A stretch of 64,000 nucleotides of DNA, taken from Acinetobacter soli. Its GTDB lineage: Bacteria > Pseudomonadota > Gammaproteobacteria > Pseudomonadales > Moraxellaceae. How positions within the stretch are numbered: the first letter of the stretch is position 1; each line of letters opens with the position of its first letter. This document shows, piece after piece, positions 15,659 through 24,630 of this stretch. The notes beneath the pieces were generated by a model that worked only from the letters and a program-made list of their open reading frames with translations, had not been told where the DNA came from and did no database searches. The stretch covers positions 62,001-126,000 of the forward strand of contig NZ_BBNM01000004.1 in the NCBI RefSeq assembly GCF_000760595.1, read 5' to 3'. The position numbers and the translations under genes are program-made.

Positions 15659-16249
15659 ATGCCAAAATTAAAAATTGCATTGATTGATGACGATCTTGAA
15701 CGCGCTGAATTTGTTCAACAAAACTTGCGTGCGCATGATTTTGATGTGGTGGCATGTCTACCGCTAGACCACTTGAATACATTTAAGCTTGAAAATCTTC
15801 AGGCCGATGTCATTTTACTGGATATGGATCATCCACATCGTGACATTATTGAAAGCTGCGTCAGTCACTTTGATTTGCCTACAGTACTCTTTACCAAAAA
15901 CAGCAACAAAGAAACCATTAAACAGGCCATCGATGCCGGTGTAACTGCCTATATTGTGGATGGTATTGACCCTGCACGCTTGGAAATCATTCTTGAAATT
16001 TCGATTGAACAGTTTAAAAAGCATAAGCAGCTCGAAAGCGATTTAAAAGAAACCAAGCTCAAGCTAGCAGACCGAAAAGATATCGAAAAAGCCAAAGTGC
16101 TTCTGATGCAGCTTCACAGCCTGACCGAAGACACCGCATTTCAGTTACTACGCAAAAATGCCATGAGTCACCGTATCACGATCGGTGAAATGGCACGGCG
16201 GCTGATCGATGCCCAGCAATTACTCAATAGCCAGTTAAAAGAGGACTAA
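15659..16249 (+). CDS. nasT: Nitrate-responsive ANTAR antiterminator NasT
   Basis: RNA-binding regulator of 196 residues. The N-terminal receiver-like domain (LKIALIDDD, then VILLDMDHPHRD) is followed by a coiled segment and a C-terminal ANTAR domain with ADRKDIEKAKVLLMQ, LRKNAMSHR and GEMARRLIDAQ. Known NasT proteins bind leader hairpins and allow readthrough when nitrate is present. The start at MPKLKIALIDDD fits the family and the predicted transcription start. The nasS ATG is one base beyond its stop, and its RNA target sits in the divergent leader. Confidence 0.93.
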   Translation: MPKLKIALIDDDLERAEFVQQNLRAHDFDVVACLPLDHLNTFKLENLQADVILLDMDHPHRDIIESCVSHFDLPTVLFTKNSNKETIKQAIDAGVTAYIVDGIDPARLEIILEISIEQFKKHKQLESDLKETKLKLADRKDIEKAKVLLMQLHSLTEDTAFQLLRKNAMSHRITIGEMARRLIDAQQLLNSQLKED

Positions 16250-16250
16250 C

Positions 16251-17273
16251 ATGAGCCACTTGGAAAAAACACAACTGCATATTGGCTATATTCCTTTACT
16301 GGATTGTATTGCACTACTTTGGGCGAAACAGCGCGGTTTTTTTGATGACTTCGGACTTGATGTTACTTTGGTTAAGGAAGCCTCATGGGCAAGTTTGCGG
16401 GATCGTCTGGCTTTTGGCATTTTAGATGCCGCACATTGTTTATCTGCCATGCTCCCTGCTGCGGCAGTAGGCGAAGACCAAATCGGTATTCAGCTCAAAA
16501 CACCTTTAGTTTTAAGTATTAATCGTGCCTATATCAGCTTAAGCCAGAAGCTCAGTCATGATTTACACATTCAACCCGCAGATACGCCGCTTCAATCGGC
16601 ATACAAACTGGTACAGCATCTTCATGCAGGACATCCGGTTCATCTGGCGCATGTGTTTAATCATTCGATTCATCACTATTGCTTAAGAGAATGGATTGCA
16701 CTTGCAGATCCAAGTGTGGCACAAGATATTGTGTTAAAAACCCTACCGCCACCGTATATGGTCGAGGCAATTTCTTCTCATGCCATAGACGGTTTTTGTG
16801 TAGGTGAACCATGGAATACCCAAGGTGAAGTCGAAGGTGTGAGCCAAATTGTAGCGCACAGCCGCGATATTGTTCCCGAAATTGCAGATAAAGTATTGGC
16901 AGTCACGCATGAATGGGCATCACATCATCCAAATACCTTATGTGCACTTACTGCTGCTATTCTCAAGGCTCAGCGTGAGCTTGAAATACTGGAGGACTTC
17001 AAACCGGTCTGGCAAATGCTCATCGACTTTAATGTAATTCGCTTTCAATGTAACGAAGAGATTCATGTACAGAAATACCATGCTCTAGAAAAAATTATTC
17101 GACATTTGGTTCTAGACCATACAGCGCCAAAACAAAGCGATATGCAATGGTTATTTGAACAAATGCAAACTTGGCAAGGTTTGAATCTAGAGCAGACAGC
17201 ACTAAAGCGCTTGAGCAAGCAATGTATCGATTTAAAAAGTCACATGGCAGCAAGACAATTACTTGAAGACTAA
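16251..17273 (+). CDS. nasS: Cytoplasmic nitrate sensor NasS
   Basis: NrtA-like nitrate-binding protein of 340 residues with no signal peptide or lipobox, hence cytoplasmic. The N-terminus (IGYIPLLDCIALLWAKQRGFF) and VGEPWNTQ near the middle match the nitrate-binding protein family. In Azotobacter and other bacteria NasS holds NasT inactive without nitrate and releases it when nitrate binds. Co-translation with nasT supports this role. A transport role is unlikely, as no ABC permease or ATPase is adjacent. Confidence 0.92.
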   Translation: MSHLEKTQLHIGYIPLLDCIALLWAKQRGFFDDFGLDVTLVKEASWASLRDRLAFGILDAAHCLSAMLPAAAVGEDQIGIQLKTPLVLSINRAYISLSQKLSHDLHIQPADTPLQSAYKLVQHLHAGHPVHLAHVFNHSIHHYCLREWIALADPSVAQDIVLKTLPPPYMVEAISSHAIDGFCVGEPWNTQGEVEGVSQIVAHSRDIVPEIADKVLAVTHEWASHHPNTLCALTAAILKAQRELEILEDFKPVWQMLIDFNVIRFQCNEEIHVQKYHALEKIIRHLVLDHTAPKQSDMQWLFEQMQTWQGLNLEQTALKRLSKQCIDLKSHMAARQLLED

Positions 17274-17422
17274 CGTACATTTTATTCGACACAAACAAAT
17301 TAATTAACAGTAGTTCAAAGGGTTAGTTTGTTGAATGTGTGTGCAGTCGTTACAAATTTTAGCAACGATATGTTAAAAATGGATTTAGTATGAAAACTTA
17401 GCAAAAGCATCAGGACGAGGAT

Positions 17423-19813
17423 ATGGACAGCAGAGAAAAATTGGCAGATGAAAATAATCCAAACTATGCCCGTATTGAACCATACGATCAGCCTGCTGGT
17501 GGTTGGGGCGCATTACTCAGTGTTGCACGTAATCTGAAGCGGCAGGAAACTTTTAAAAAAGGTTCGATTTCTCTGCTCAATATTAACCAGCCGACCGGAT
17601 TCGACTGTCCGGGCTGTGCATGGCCAGAAAAAAAAGATACGCAAACTTTTAACTTTTGTGAAAACGGCGCCAAAGCTGTGGCATTTGAAGCCACCAGTAA
17701 GCGCGTAACGCCTGAGTTTTTTGCAACGCATACTGTAAGCTGGCTATCTGAACAAAGTGATTTCTATTTGGAAGACGTTGGGCGTATTACCGACCCGATG
17801 CGATACGATGCCGCAACAGACAAATATGTGCCAATCTCTTGGGATGATGCGTTTCAACTGATCGCCAAACATTTGCAAGCACTCGACAACCCTAACGAGG
17901 CTGCCTTCTATACTTCTGGGCGCGCCAGTAACGAAGCCGCCTTTTTATACCAACTTTTTGTACGTAGCTTCGGTACCAACAATTTTCCAGATTGCTCCAA
18001 TATGTGTCATGAGCCGACCAGTGTGGGCTTAAAAGATGCCATTGGTTTGGGTAAAGGCACTGTAACGCTAGACGACTTTGATCTGGCCGATACGATCTTT
18101 AGTTTTGGACATAATCCGGGGACCAATCACCCGCGAATGCTCGCAACTTTACGAGAAGTGTCTAAACGTGGAGGCACCATTGTTGCACTCAATCCGCTTA
18201 AAGAACGCGGACTAGAACGTTTTCAGGACCCTCAAGCCCCACTTGAAATGATGACCAACGGCAGCACGCCGATCAGTCGCTATTATTTCCAGCCGAGTAT
18301 TGGGGGGGATTACGCGATTATGTTTGGTCTGTTAAAACATACTCATGAATGGAATAAACAAGCCGTCGCACAAGGAAAGCCAAGTTTATTCGATCAAGCA
18401 TTTATTGAGGAGCAAACGATTGGTTTTTCAGACATGCTTGCCGAGCTAGATCGTACCGAATGGGCAGAGATTCATCGTTATACCGGCTTGAGCCCAGACC
18501 ACCTTGAATCGCTCGCCAAGCTCTATATTCAATCTGAGCGCCCAATCTTTTGCTGGGGAATGGGCATTACCCAACATCGACATGGTACAGCCAACGTTCA
18601 TTTACTTGCCAACTTGGTGTTATGCCGTGGCCTATTAGGTAAGCCGGGAGCAGGACTCGCACCCATTCGCGGGCATAGTAATGTACAGGGTGACCGTACG
18701 GTAGGCATTAATGAGCGTCCGGCACCTAAACTACTCGATAGCTTAGATCGCGTGTTTGGAATAAAAAGCCCACGTGAAAACGGATTGGGCGTTGTCGAAA
18801 CCATCAAAGCGATGGCCGATGGCCGCGTAAAAGTCTTTATTGCCCTCGGTGGCAATTTTGCAGTTGCGACACCCGACAGTCATTTTACTCAAGATGCACT
18901 ACGCAAGTGTAAACTCACCGTACATATTACCACCAAGATGAATCGAAGCCATTTGGTGTGCGGTGAAGATGCCTTGATGCTGCCTTGTTTGGGACGTACT
19001 GAAATTGACATGCAAAAACACGGACCTCAAGCGATCAGTGTTGAAGATTCGATGAGTAATGTGCATTTATCTTCGGGGCCAAATCAGCCTATTTCATCTG
19101 ATCTATTGTCTGAACCAGATATCGTGGCACGCATTGCAGAAGCGACACTCAAAGAAACGCCTGTTCAATGGCGCTGGTACATTGAAAACTACGATCGTAT
19201 CCGCGATGCAATTTCAGAAGTGTTTGATGAATTTCATGATTTCAATAAACGCGTTTATCAGCCGGGTGGTTTTCATCTCGAACATCCAGCAAATAGCTAC
19301 ACATGGAATACTGCCAGCGGTAAGGCACAGTTTATCATTTCACCACTCAGTGAAATTTATGCCGATAAAGAACACCAGTACGCCGATGCCTATCCGGATG
19401 CAAAAGTGTATACCCTGATGACTACCCGTTCTCACGATCAGTACAACACGACATTGTACGGTCTTGATGATCGTTATCGAGGTGTTTTTGGTCAGCGCCG
19501 TGTTTTGTTTATGAATGAACAGGATATTCAAGCATCTGGTTTCAAAGCAGATCAGTGGGTCGATATCGAAAGTGTGTTTTCCGATGGTCAAAAACGTATT
19601 GTGAAAAGCTTCCGTATTGTGCCATATAACGTACCTGTCGGTAGTTTGGCTGCGTATTATCCTGAAACTAACCCTTTAGTTGCCTTAAGTAGCCACGATA
19701 AACACGCCCGGATTCCTGCATCGAAAAGCATTCCAGTGATTTTACATGCGGGTCAACCACCTGAAAACTTTAATCTGGCGGCAGAAGTCGATCCCGAACA
19801 TGCCAATGGATGA
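17423..19813 (+). CDS. FdhF/YdeP-family molybdopterin oxidoreductase
   Basis: A 796-residue cytoplasmic molybdoenzyme of the YdeP group, distantly related to formate dehydrogenase alpha subunits. N-terminal cysteines FDCPGCAWP (C62, C65) and C79 fit a modified Fe-S site. Family segments include SGRASNEAAFLYQLF, NNFPDCSNMCHEPTS, FGHNPGTNHPRM and a C-terminal MopB segment beginning TLMTTRSHDQYN. The substrate is not known for most members. It overlaps fdhD by 14 bases, suggesting FdhD activates it. GAGG lies a few bases before the ATG. Confidence 0.88.
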   Translation: MDSREKLADENNPNYARIEPYDQPAGGWGALLSVARNLKRQETFKKGSISLLNINQPTGFDCPGCAWPEKKDTQTFNFCENGAKAVAFEATSKRVTPEFFATHTVSWLSEQSDFYLEDVGRITDPMRYDAATDKYVPISWDDAFQLIAKHLQALDNPNEAAFYTSGRASNEAAFLYQLFVRSFGTNNFPDCSNMCHEPTSVGLKDAIGLGKGTVTLDDFDLADTIFSFGHNPGTNHPRMLATLREVSKRGGTIVALNPLKERGLERFQDPQAPLEMMTNGSTPISRYYFQPSIGGDYAIMFGLLKHTHEWNKQAVAQGKPSLFDQAFIEEQTIGFSDMLAELDRTEWAEIHRYTGLSPDHLESLAKLYIQSERPIFCWGMGITQHRHGTANVHLLANLVLCRGLLGKPGAGLAPIRGHSNVQGDRTVGINERPAPKLLDSLDRVFGIKSPRENGLGVVETIKAMADGRVKVFIALGGNFAVATPDSHFTQDALRKCKLTVHITTKMNRSHLVCGEDALMLPCLGRTEIDMQKHGPQAISVEDSMSNVHLSSGPNQPISSDLLSEPDIVARIAEATLKETPVQWRWYIENYDRIRDAISEVFDEFHDFNKRVYQPGGFHLEHPANSYTWNTASGKAQFIISPLSEIYADKEHQYADAYPDAKVYTLMTTRSHDQYNTTLYGLDDRYRGVFGQRRVLFMNEQDIQASGFKADQWVDIESVFSDGQKRIVKSFRIVPYNVPVGSLAAYYPETNPLVALSSHDKHARIPASKSIPVILHAGQPPENFNLAAEVDPEHANG

Positions 19814-20624
19814 ATCTAATCAAATCGACGCCTTGAGAGAATCCATTTTTTCTCAAGGCCATCAATCGGTTTCGGTGACACGCTATCGTCATCATGAAAT
19901 TAGTACGGGTTTAGACGAAGTGGTTGAAGAATATCCCGTTGCTTTAATTTATAACGGTATATCACATGCCGTGATGATGGTGACTCCCGTCAATCTGGAT
20001 CTGTTTGCAATTGGCTTTAGTCTGAGCGAAGGCATTATTCAGCATGTACGTCAGATTTATGATCTAGACATTGAGAAAAGTCCGCTGGGTTATCAAATAC
20101 ACATCACCATTGCTTCTGAAGCTTTTGCACAATTAAAAGCACATAGACGTTCTTTGATTGGTCAAACCGGTTGTGGACTTTGCGGTATTGAAAGTCTGCA
20201 ACAAGTGGATGCGTCTTTAGCAAAAATTACCATATCTGCTCCTACAGAGTGGCTGTCATTGATTCCCGCAGCCATGATCTCGCTACAAAAACGACAGCCC
20301 ATTAGTGCCGTGACTGGTGGTGCACACGCAGCAGCATGGGTGTGTGAAGGTGATGTACTTATGGTGTTTGAAGATGCTGGCCGGCATAATGCACTAGATA
20401 AACTGATTGGCTATTTGGTCAAGCATAAGATTCCATTAAACCAAGGCTTTGTCGTCATGACCAGCCGTGCAAGTTATGAACTGGTTAAGAAATGCATCCA
20501 GCTTGATATCTCATTACTGGCCACTATTTCTGCACCAAGTACACTGGCTATAGAAACAGCTAAGCGTTCAGGTCTAACTTTGGCAAGCTTTTGTCGTAAT
20601 GAGCGCTTTTCAGTTTATACCTAA
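19800..20624 (+). CDS. fdhD: Formate dehydrogenase accessory sulfurtransferase FdhD
   Basis: Sulfur-transfer protein that sulfurates the molybdenum centre of formate-dehydrogenase-like enzymes. The catalytic motif TGCGLCG gives C125 and C128; GGAHAAAW and FEDAGRHNALDKLIG are also FdhD hallmarks. I start at the ATG at 19800 (MPMDES, 274 residues), which overlaps the end of the YdeP-type gene; ATG at 19806 and an upstream in-frame start are alternatives. The overlap argues that the two products work together. Confidence 0.93.
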   Translation: MPMDESNQIDALRESIFSQGHQSVSVTRYRHHEISTGLDEVVEEYPVALIYNGISHAVMMVTPVNLDLFAIGFSLSEGIIQHVRQIYDLDIEKSPLGYQIHITIASEAFAQLKAHRRSLIGQTGCGLCGIESLQQVDASLAKITISAPTEWLSLIPAAMISLQKRQPISAVTGGAHAAAWVCEGDVLMVFEDAGRHNALDKLIGYLVKHKIPLNQGFVVMTSRASYELVKKCIQLDISLLATISAPSTLAIETAKRSGLTLASFCRNERFSVYT

Positions 20625-20635
20625 ACTTGATGCGG

Positions 20636-20833
20636 CTATTCGCCCTCATGTTTTAGGTCATATGCCACTATTGCGGTGTAATGATAAAAATCTTCATGGG
20701 ATGCAACATAAGCATGGCTAATCGATTTAATTTCGACACGCCTGTTTTTACTGTATTCGTATTCAATCCAGTGATTGATATCGGTTTCAAGTTTACTAAA
20801 CACTTTGGTTTCAAAAATTTTAACCTGTTGCAT
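20636..20833 (-). CDS. Small protein of unknown function
   Basis: A 65-residue acidic/basic mixed soluble protein beginning MQQVKIFETKVF and ending in a charged HEGE. The VKIF start followed by a helical EK-rich stretch and a beta-rich C-terminus is reminiscent of Cse60-like small proteins, but this is only a by-eye likeness. AAGGAG lies nine bases before the ATG (six before an in-frame GTG at 20836), a good ribosome site that favours a real gene. It converges on fdhD with an 11-bp gap. Confidence 0.6.
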   Translation of the reverse strand: MQQVKIFETKVFSKLETDINHWIEYEYSKNRRVEIKSISHAYVASHEDFYHYTAIVAYDLKHEGE

Positions 20834-21039
20834 CACTGTTCACTCCTTAAACGGTTTTAATGCGTTACATGCCATTCATTTTTAGTTTCTTGTTATATGT
20901 TTATTCTTGCTGATGTTTTTAATCCATAAGAGCCTCTTTACACTATCTTAACATGCCGATTAATGCAGTGATACTTTCACTTCATCAGATCACAAAGGAA
21001 GCAATACAATTAACATAAAACATAAAAAACGTGATTTAC

Positions 21040-21067
21040 TTTACATTTAACATTTAATGCGTATAAT
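21040..21067 (+). promoter_or_regulatory. Strong sigma-70 promoter with no gene behind it
   Basis: TTTACA, a 16-bp spacer and a perfect TATAAT. Transcription should start near 21074. The next thing downstream is an intrinsic terminator about 35-65 bp later; no plus-strand gene follows. Confidence 0.68.
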
Positions 21068-21073
21068 TCATCA

Positions 21074-21141
21074 AACTTATTGATCCCTAATTAATGAGTA
21101 AACAGAAAGCCCGACTTGAGCGAGTTCGGGCTTTCTTTTTT
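21074..21141 (+). ncRNA. Candidate small RNA (about 65-70 nt)
   Basis: The interval from the predicted start of the orphan promoter to the U-tract of the terminator. About 30 unstructured bases precede the terminator hairpin, a layout common in small trans-acting RNAs. A 24-codon frame starting near 21095 would run through the terminator and is unlikely to be a protein. Whether it belongs to a known Acinetobacter RNA family cannot be told by eye. Confidence 0.55.
21104..21141 (+). terminator. Intrinsic terminator
   Basis: Perfect 11-bp arms AGAAAGCCCGA and TCGGGCTTTCT with an 11-nt loop, ending in six T on the plus strand. The minus-strand side lacks a clean U-tract, so it mainly stops plus-strand RNA; it could still help the convergent gene ending at 21152. 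Confidence 0.88.
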
Positions 21142-21151
21142 CATATCGTAT

Positions 21152-21931
21152 TTAATGCAGATTCTTAAAATCACATTGCGCCGGATCAATCCAGGCCAGT
21201 AGAGGCCCAAGCTGTGTAATGCGATCATTTCGTTGCTGTGCGGCCCAGTACAAACTAGAAATTGAACCATCTAAATACAACGCATTATCGATTTGTAGTT
21301 CATCTTTAAAAAGCCGAGCTAGCGCATAAAAATTGACGCGATTACGCGTGATCACAAAATAAAGTTGATTGTCTTTCACACCCACTGCATTTCGAATCTT
21401 CAAAGAATCTGAATCTGCTAAGAATTTAGAATGAATGTCTCCATTGATGACAAGCATAGGCCCCGACTGAGTCGCATATTTTGTATGAAATGCACGCTTC
21501 GTAAACTCGGATGTTGTTTTAATAATTGCTTCGCGATCATTCCAAGCCAACACACCATTGGGTTGAAGAAAAAAATTGCCATATCCATCTTGGGTATTTA
21601 AAGCAGTTCTTTGTTGATTTGCCTCAATATAAAGCCCTACAGGTTCACGATCGCGATGATACATACCAGCATTCATTGCAAAAACTAAATGTTGGCAAGC
21701 TGGCAAACTGTTTTGTAATGCAGAAAATGAGCCGTATTTTTTGAGCGTATCTGGATCATTTAATGCCAATGATAGCTTAGATAGATCGCTCACCTGTATG
21801 ACGATGGCATCAACACCGAGCTGACTATGTATTTCTCGATAGGTAGGTACAAGCTTTGCAAAAGCGGGAACACTCAGACACATGAATACAAAAGAAAAAA
21901 TATAAATCATTTGTTTCTTTTTAAATCGCAT
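21152..21931 (-). CDS. Secreted phosphodiester glycosidase (NAGPA/DUF2233) family protein
   Basis: An exported 259-residue protein with a clear signal peptide (basic start, hydrophobic core, cleavage near A25 in VPAFA). Mature segments FAMNAGMYHRD, GYGNFFLQPNGVL, ATQSGPMLVINGD, RNAVGV and NALYLDGSISSLYW follow the NAGPA/DUF2233 pattern; family members hydrolyse sugar phosphodiesters. The substrate here is unknown. It stands alone between a candidate small RNA and the LRAT-like gene. Confidence 0.85.
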   Translation of the reverse strand: MRFKKKQMIYIFSFVFMCLSVPAFAKLVPTYREIHSQLGVDAIVIQVSDLSKLSLALNDPDTLKKYGSFSALQNSLPACQHLVFAMNAGMYHRDREPVGLYIEANQQRTALNTQDGYGNFFLQPNGVLAWNDREAIIKTTSEFTKRAFHTKYATQSGPMLVINGDIHSKFLADSDSLKIRNAVGVKDNQLYFVITRNRVNFYALARLFKDELQIDNALYLDGSISSLYWAAQQRNDRITQLGPLLAWIDPAQCDFKNLH

Positions 21932-22032
21932 CTAAATTAGCTCCCGATTACAACTGCTATGTAGTGACTCAAATGATTTGAATATAGCGTCAAAGTATTG
22001 CAGCTTTTACAATAGTGACACATTTTTTTGGT

Positions 22033-22038
22033 TATAAT
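22033..22038 (+). promoter_or_regulatory. Possible -10 element of the LRAT-like gene
   Basis: A perfect TATAAT lies 48 bp before the ATG at 22086. No good -35 is found at 16-18 bp, so this is a weak call. Confidence 0.4.
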
Positions 22039-22085
22039 TGGGCACACCTAAGTCTATGTACAGATTTTTGTTGGTTTAGGAGCAC

Positions 22086-22625
22086 ATGCAGCGCACAAAC
22101 AAACGCTATCCAATTGGTTCGCATCTTGTGGTTTATCATTTTGGATACAGTCACCATGGTATTTATGCCGGACGTGGACGCGTGATCCATTATTCAGGCT
22201 TTGCTCACCTATTTAAAAAAAAGCCGATCGAGATCACCACTTTAAGTCATTTTTCTCATGGTAAAAAAATTCATATCCGTCACTACGAACACGCCCGATA
22301 TAAAGGCCGTATTGTCGTGAGGCGGATGCGCTCACGCATGCATGAAAATCACTATCACCTCATACTCAATAATTGCGAGCATTTATGCTCTTGGGCCATT
22401 ACCGGTATTGAAGACAGTCCGCAAGTTGTAAAAATGATGAATCGACTCACCACGATTGGCTATATCAGCTCAATTATGAGTTATATGAACAGTTTTTTCT
22501 TGACCATTGCGACCACCTGCTTTGCAATCGTGCTGTATATTAAAAAGAAATTGCGTGAACGTGCAAAAATGAAAGCGCCCTATCATTTGCTTTTAAAAGA
22601 TGAGCAAAAAAATAAGCTACCCTAA
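22086..22625 (+). CDS. LRAT-like (NlpC/P60 superfamily) membrane-anchored protein
   Basis: A 179-residue protein with the catalytic pattern of the lecithin:retinol acyltransferase group: HHGIYAGRGRVIHYSG (H24 and H35) followed by LNNCEHLCSW (C97). A membrane helix at about 127-151 and a basic C-terminus come after. Bacterial LRAT-like proteins are thought to act as thiol acyltransferases or hydrolases on lipids; this one's substrate is unknown. The domain precedes the helix and is likely cytoplasmic, given the lysine-rich tail after it. GGAG lies upstream of the ATG. Confidence 0.78.
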   Translation: MQRTNKRYPIGSHLVVYHFGYSHHGIYAGRGRVIHYSGFAHLFKKKPIEITTLSHFSHGKKIHIRHYEHARYKGRIVVRRMRSRMHENHYHLILNNCEHLCSWAITGIEDSPQVVKMMNRLTTIGYISSIMSYMNSFFLTIATTCFAIVLYIKKKLRERAKMKAPYHLLLKDEQKNKLP

Positions 22626-22640
22626 AGTAGCTTATTTTTA
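22608..22640 (+). terminator. Terminator of the LRAT-like gene, overlapping its stop codon
   Basis: Perfect 13-bp arms from AAAAATAAGCTAC to GTAGCTTATTTTT, loop CCTAAA, with a U-rich 3' arm. Confidence 0.8.
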
Positions 22641-22650
22641 ATCTAAAACT

Positions 22651-22732
22651 GTCGCACTTTACCCTGCGGAGCCTTGCGAAAAAATAAGGCTGTATCACTT
22701 TACCCTGCGGAGCCTTGCGAAAAAATAAGGCT
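22651..22732. repeat. Two-copy 41-bp direct tandem repeat
   Basis: A 37-bp unit (22655-22691 and 22696-22732) is repeated exactly, with four-base spacers GTCG and GTAT before the copies. Each unit contains CCCTGCGGAGCCTTGCG and a small hairpin GCCTT...AAGGC. The second copy supplies the 5' arm of the glnS terminator hairpin, so it looks like a duplicated terminator segment. Confidence 0.85.
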
Positions 22733-22747
22733 ATCGCCTTATTTTTT
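22719..22747 (-). terminator. Terminator hairpin at the 3' end of glnS
   Basis: Near-perfect arms GAAAAAATAAGGC and GCCTTATTTTTTC with loop TATC. It overlaps the glnS stop codon. The arms are A/T-rich at the base, giving a U-run in both directions. Confidence 0.65.
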
Positions 22748-24463
22748 CTCAGGTTTAAAGCTGTCTTTTAAGTCTAAAATGCGGTTAAAGACTGGTCTTT
22801 CAGGCGTATGATCATAACGATCTGCAACAAAGTAACCCTCACGTTCAAACTGGAAACGTTGCTCCGGTGCAGCCTCTGCCAGTGCGGGCTCAATATAAGC
22901 TTGCATTACTTTTAGTGATTCTGGATTCAGGTTTTCCAAGAAATCATCACCCGTTTCAGGATCTGCTTCGGTAAACAGACGGTCATAAATACGCACTTCG
23001 GCAGGAAGTCCTTTGGTTGCAGATACCCAGTGAATCACACCTTTTACCTTACGCCCTTCAGGGTTTTTACCTAAAGTATCTGGATCAATCGAGCATTTCA
23101 ACTCAATCACTTCGCCGCTTGCGTCTTTGATGACTTCATCGCATTTAATGACATAAGCATGGCGTAAACGCACTTCGCCCTCTGGTACCAAACGTTTAAA
23201 GCCTTTTGGTGGTACTTCTTCAAAATCTTTACGGTCAATGTAAAGCTCAGAAGTTAATGGAATCACGCGGTCACCCATATCCACATTTGGATGGCGGGCA
23301 TGCACAAGATCCAATGCTTCAGGCAAATTGGTTAAGGTCACCTTTAATGGATTGAGCACTGCCATACCGCGGCCAGCAGTATTTTCAAGTGACTGACGAA
23401 TACAAAACTCGAGCATGGCCACATCAACAATACCGTCTGTTTTAGACACACCCACACGTTTACAGAAATCACGTAAGCCTTCTGGTGTAAACCCGCGACG
23501 ACGCATTCCCACAACCGTTGGCATACGTGGATCATCCCAGCCATTTACAAAGCCACCTTCAACCAGACGGCGAAGCTTACGCTTAGATGTAATAGTGTAA
23601 TCCACATTTAAACGCGAAGATTCATACTGACGTGGAACTGCGTTTGAGTGAACTTTTTCAATGATCCAGTCATAAAATGGGCGGTGATCTTGAAACTCAA
23701 GCGTACATAGTGAATGCGTTACACCCTCAATGGCATCTGACAACGGATGCGCATAGTCATACATTGGATAAATTTTCCATGTATTGCCTGTTTGGTGATG
23801 CTCTGAATGCAAAATTCGGTACAAGATCGGATCACGCATATGTACATTTGGGCTAGTCATATCAATCTTGGCGCGTAACACTGCATGACCTTCTGGATAT
23901 GTTCCATCACGCATTTTTTCAAAACGTTCGAGATTTTCTGCAACGCTTGCATCACGATAAGGTGAGTTTTTACCAGGTTCAACAAAGTTACCGCGGTTTA
24001 GCTTGATTTCTTCAGGGGTTTGCAAGTCGACATAAGCATCGCCTTGCTCAATCAGTTGCACGGCCCACGTGTAAAGCTGATCAAAATAGCTCGATGCATA
24101 GCGTGGCTCACCTTGCCAGTCGAAACCTAACCATTTTACGTCGTTGGCAATCCCATCTACGTATTCTTGTTCTTCAGCATCTGGGTTGGTATCGTCAAAT
24201 CTAAGGTTACAATAGCCTCCAAACTCTTCTGCTACACCAAAGTTCAAGCAGATGGCTTTGACGTGTCCGATATGCAAGTAGCCATTTGGCTCAGGCGGAA
24301 AACGAGTCACCACCGTTTCGGTACGACCAGCATTTAAATCCTCTGTAATTACTTGTCTTACAAAGTCTAAGCCTGCCTGTTGTTCTTGCTGCGCAGAATC
24401 GACAGGTGCATGCGTAGATGTCGGAGAGTTAGGCACAGTTGAAACAACATCATTTGGCTTCAT
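22739..24463 (-). CDS. glnS: Glutaminyl-tRNA synthetase
   Basis: Class I synthetase that charges tRNA(Gln). The 574 residues contain [16 protein letters not shown] with HIGH at 64-67, [16 protein letters not shown], and the KMSKS equivalent TITSKRKLR. The first 30 residues are an extra Ser/Thr/Gln-rich stretch before the conserved core, a modest extension over E. coli GlnS. Monocistronic by position: terminator downstream, divergent ppiB upstream. Confidence 0.97.
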   Translation of the reverse strand: MKPNDVVSTVPNSPTSTHAPVDSAQQEQQAGLDFVRQVITEDLNAGRTETVVTRFPPEPNGYLHIGHVKAICLNFGVAEEFGGYCNLRFDDTNPDAEEQEYVDGIANDVKWLGFDWQGEPRYASSYFDQLYTWAVQLIEQGDAYVDLQTPEEIKLNRGNFVEPGKNSPYRDASVAENLERFEKMRDGTYPEGHAVLRAKIDMTSPNVHMRDPILYRILHSEHHQTGNTWKIYPMYDYAHPLSDAIEGVTHSLCTLEFQDHRPFYDWIIEKVHSNAVPRQYESSRLNVDYTITSKRKLRRLVEGGFVNGWDDPRMPTVVGMRRRGFTPEGLRDFCKRVGVSKTDGIVDVAMLEFCIRQSLENTAGRGMAVLNPLKVTLTNLPEALDLVHARHPNVDMGDRVIPLTSELYIDRKDFEEVPPKGFKRLVPEGEVRLRHAYVIKCDEVIKDASGEVIELKCSIDPDTLGKNPEGRKVKGVIHWVSATKGLPAEVRIYDRLFTEADPETGDDFLENLNPESLKVMQAYIEPALAEAAPEQRFQFEREGYFVADRYDHTPERPVFNRILDLKDSFKPEKK

Positions 24464-24630
24464 ATAGATATTTCACTTCTTACACGTTAAATTTTGAATG
24501 AATGTAAAGCAATCTTTGTTTTTTAACAAAGATTTTTACGTTTTTACTTGCCATGTAGTTTACAGTTTGCTTATGCTTCTCTCAACCAAAAAACCCATGG
24601 CTTTCGTGTCCATGATTAGGAGATTATGTA

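Noticed and set aside
21095..21169. Short open frame over the small-RNA candidate
   Set aside because: It runs through the terminator hairpin and into the 3' end of the opposite gene, with no ribosome site.
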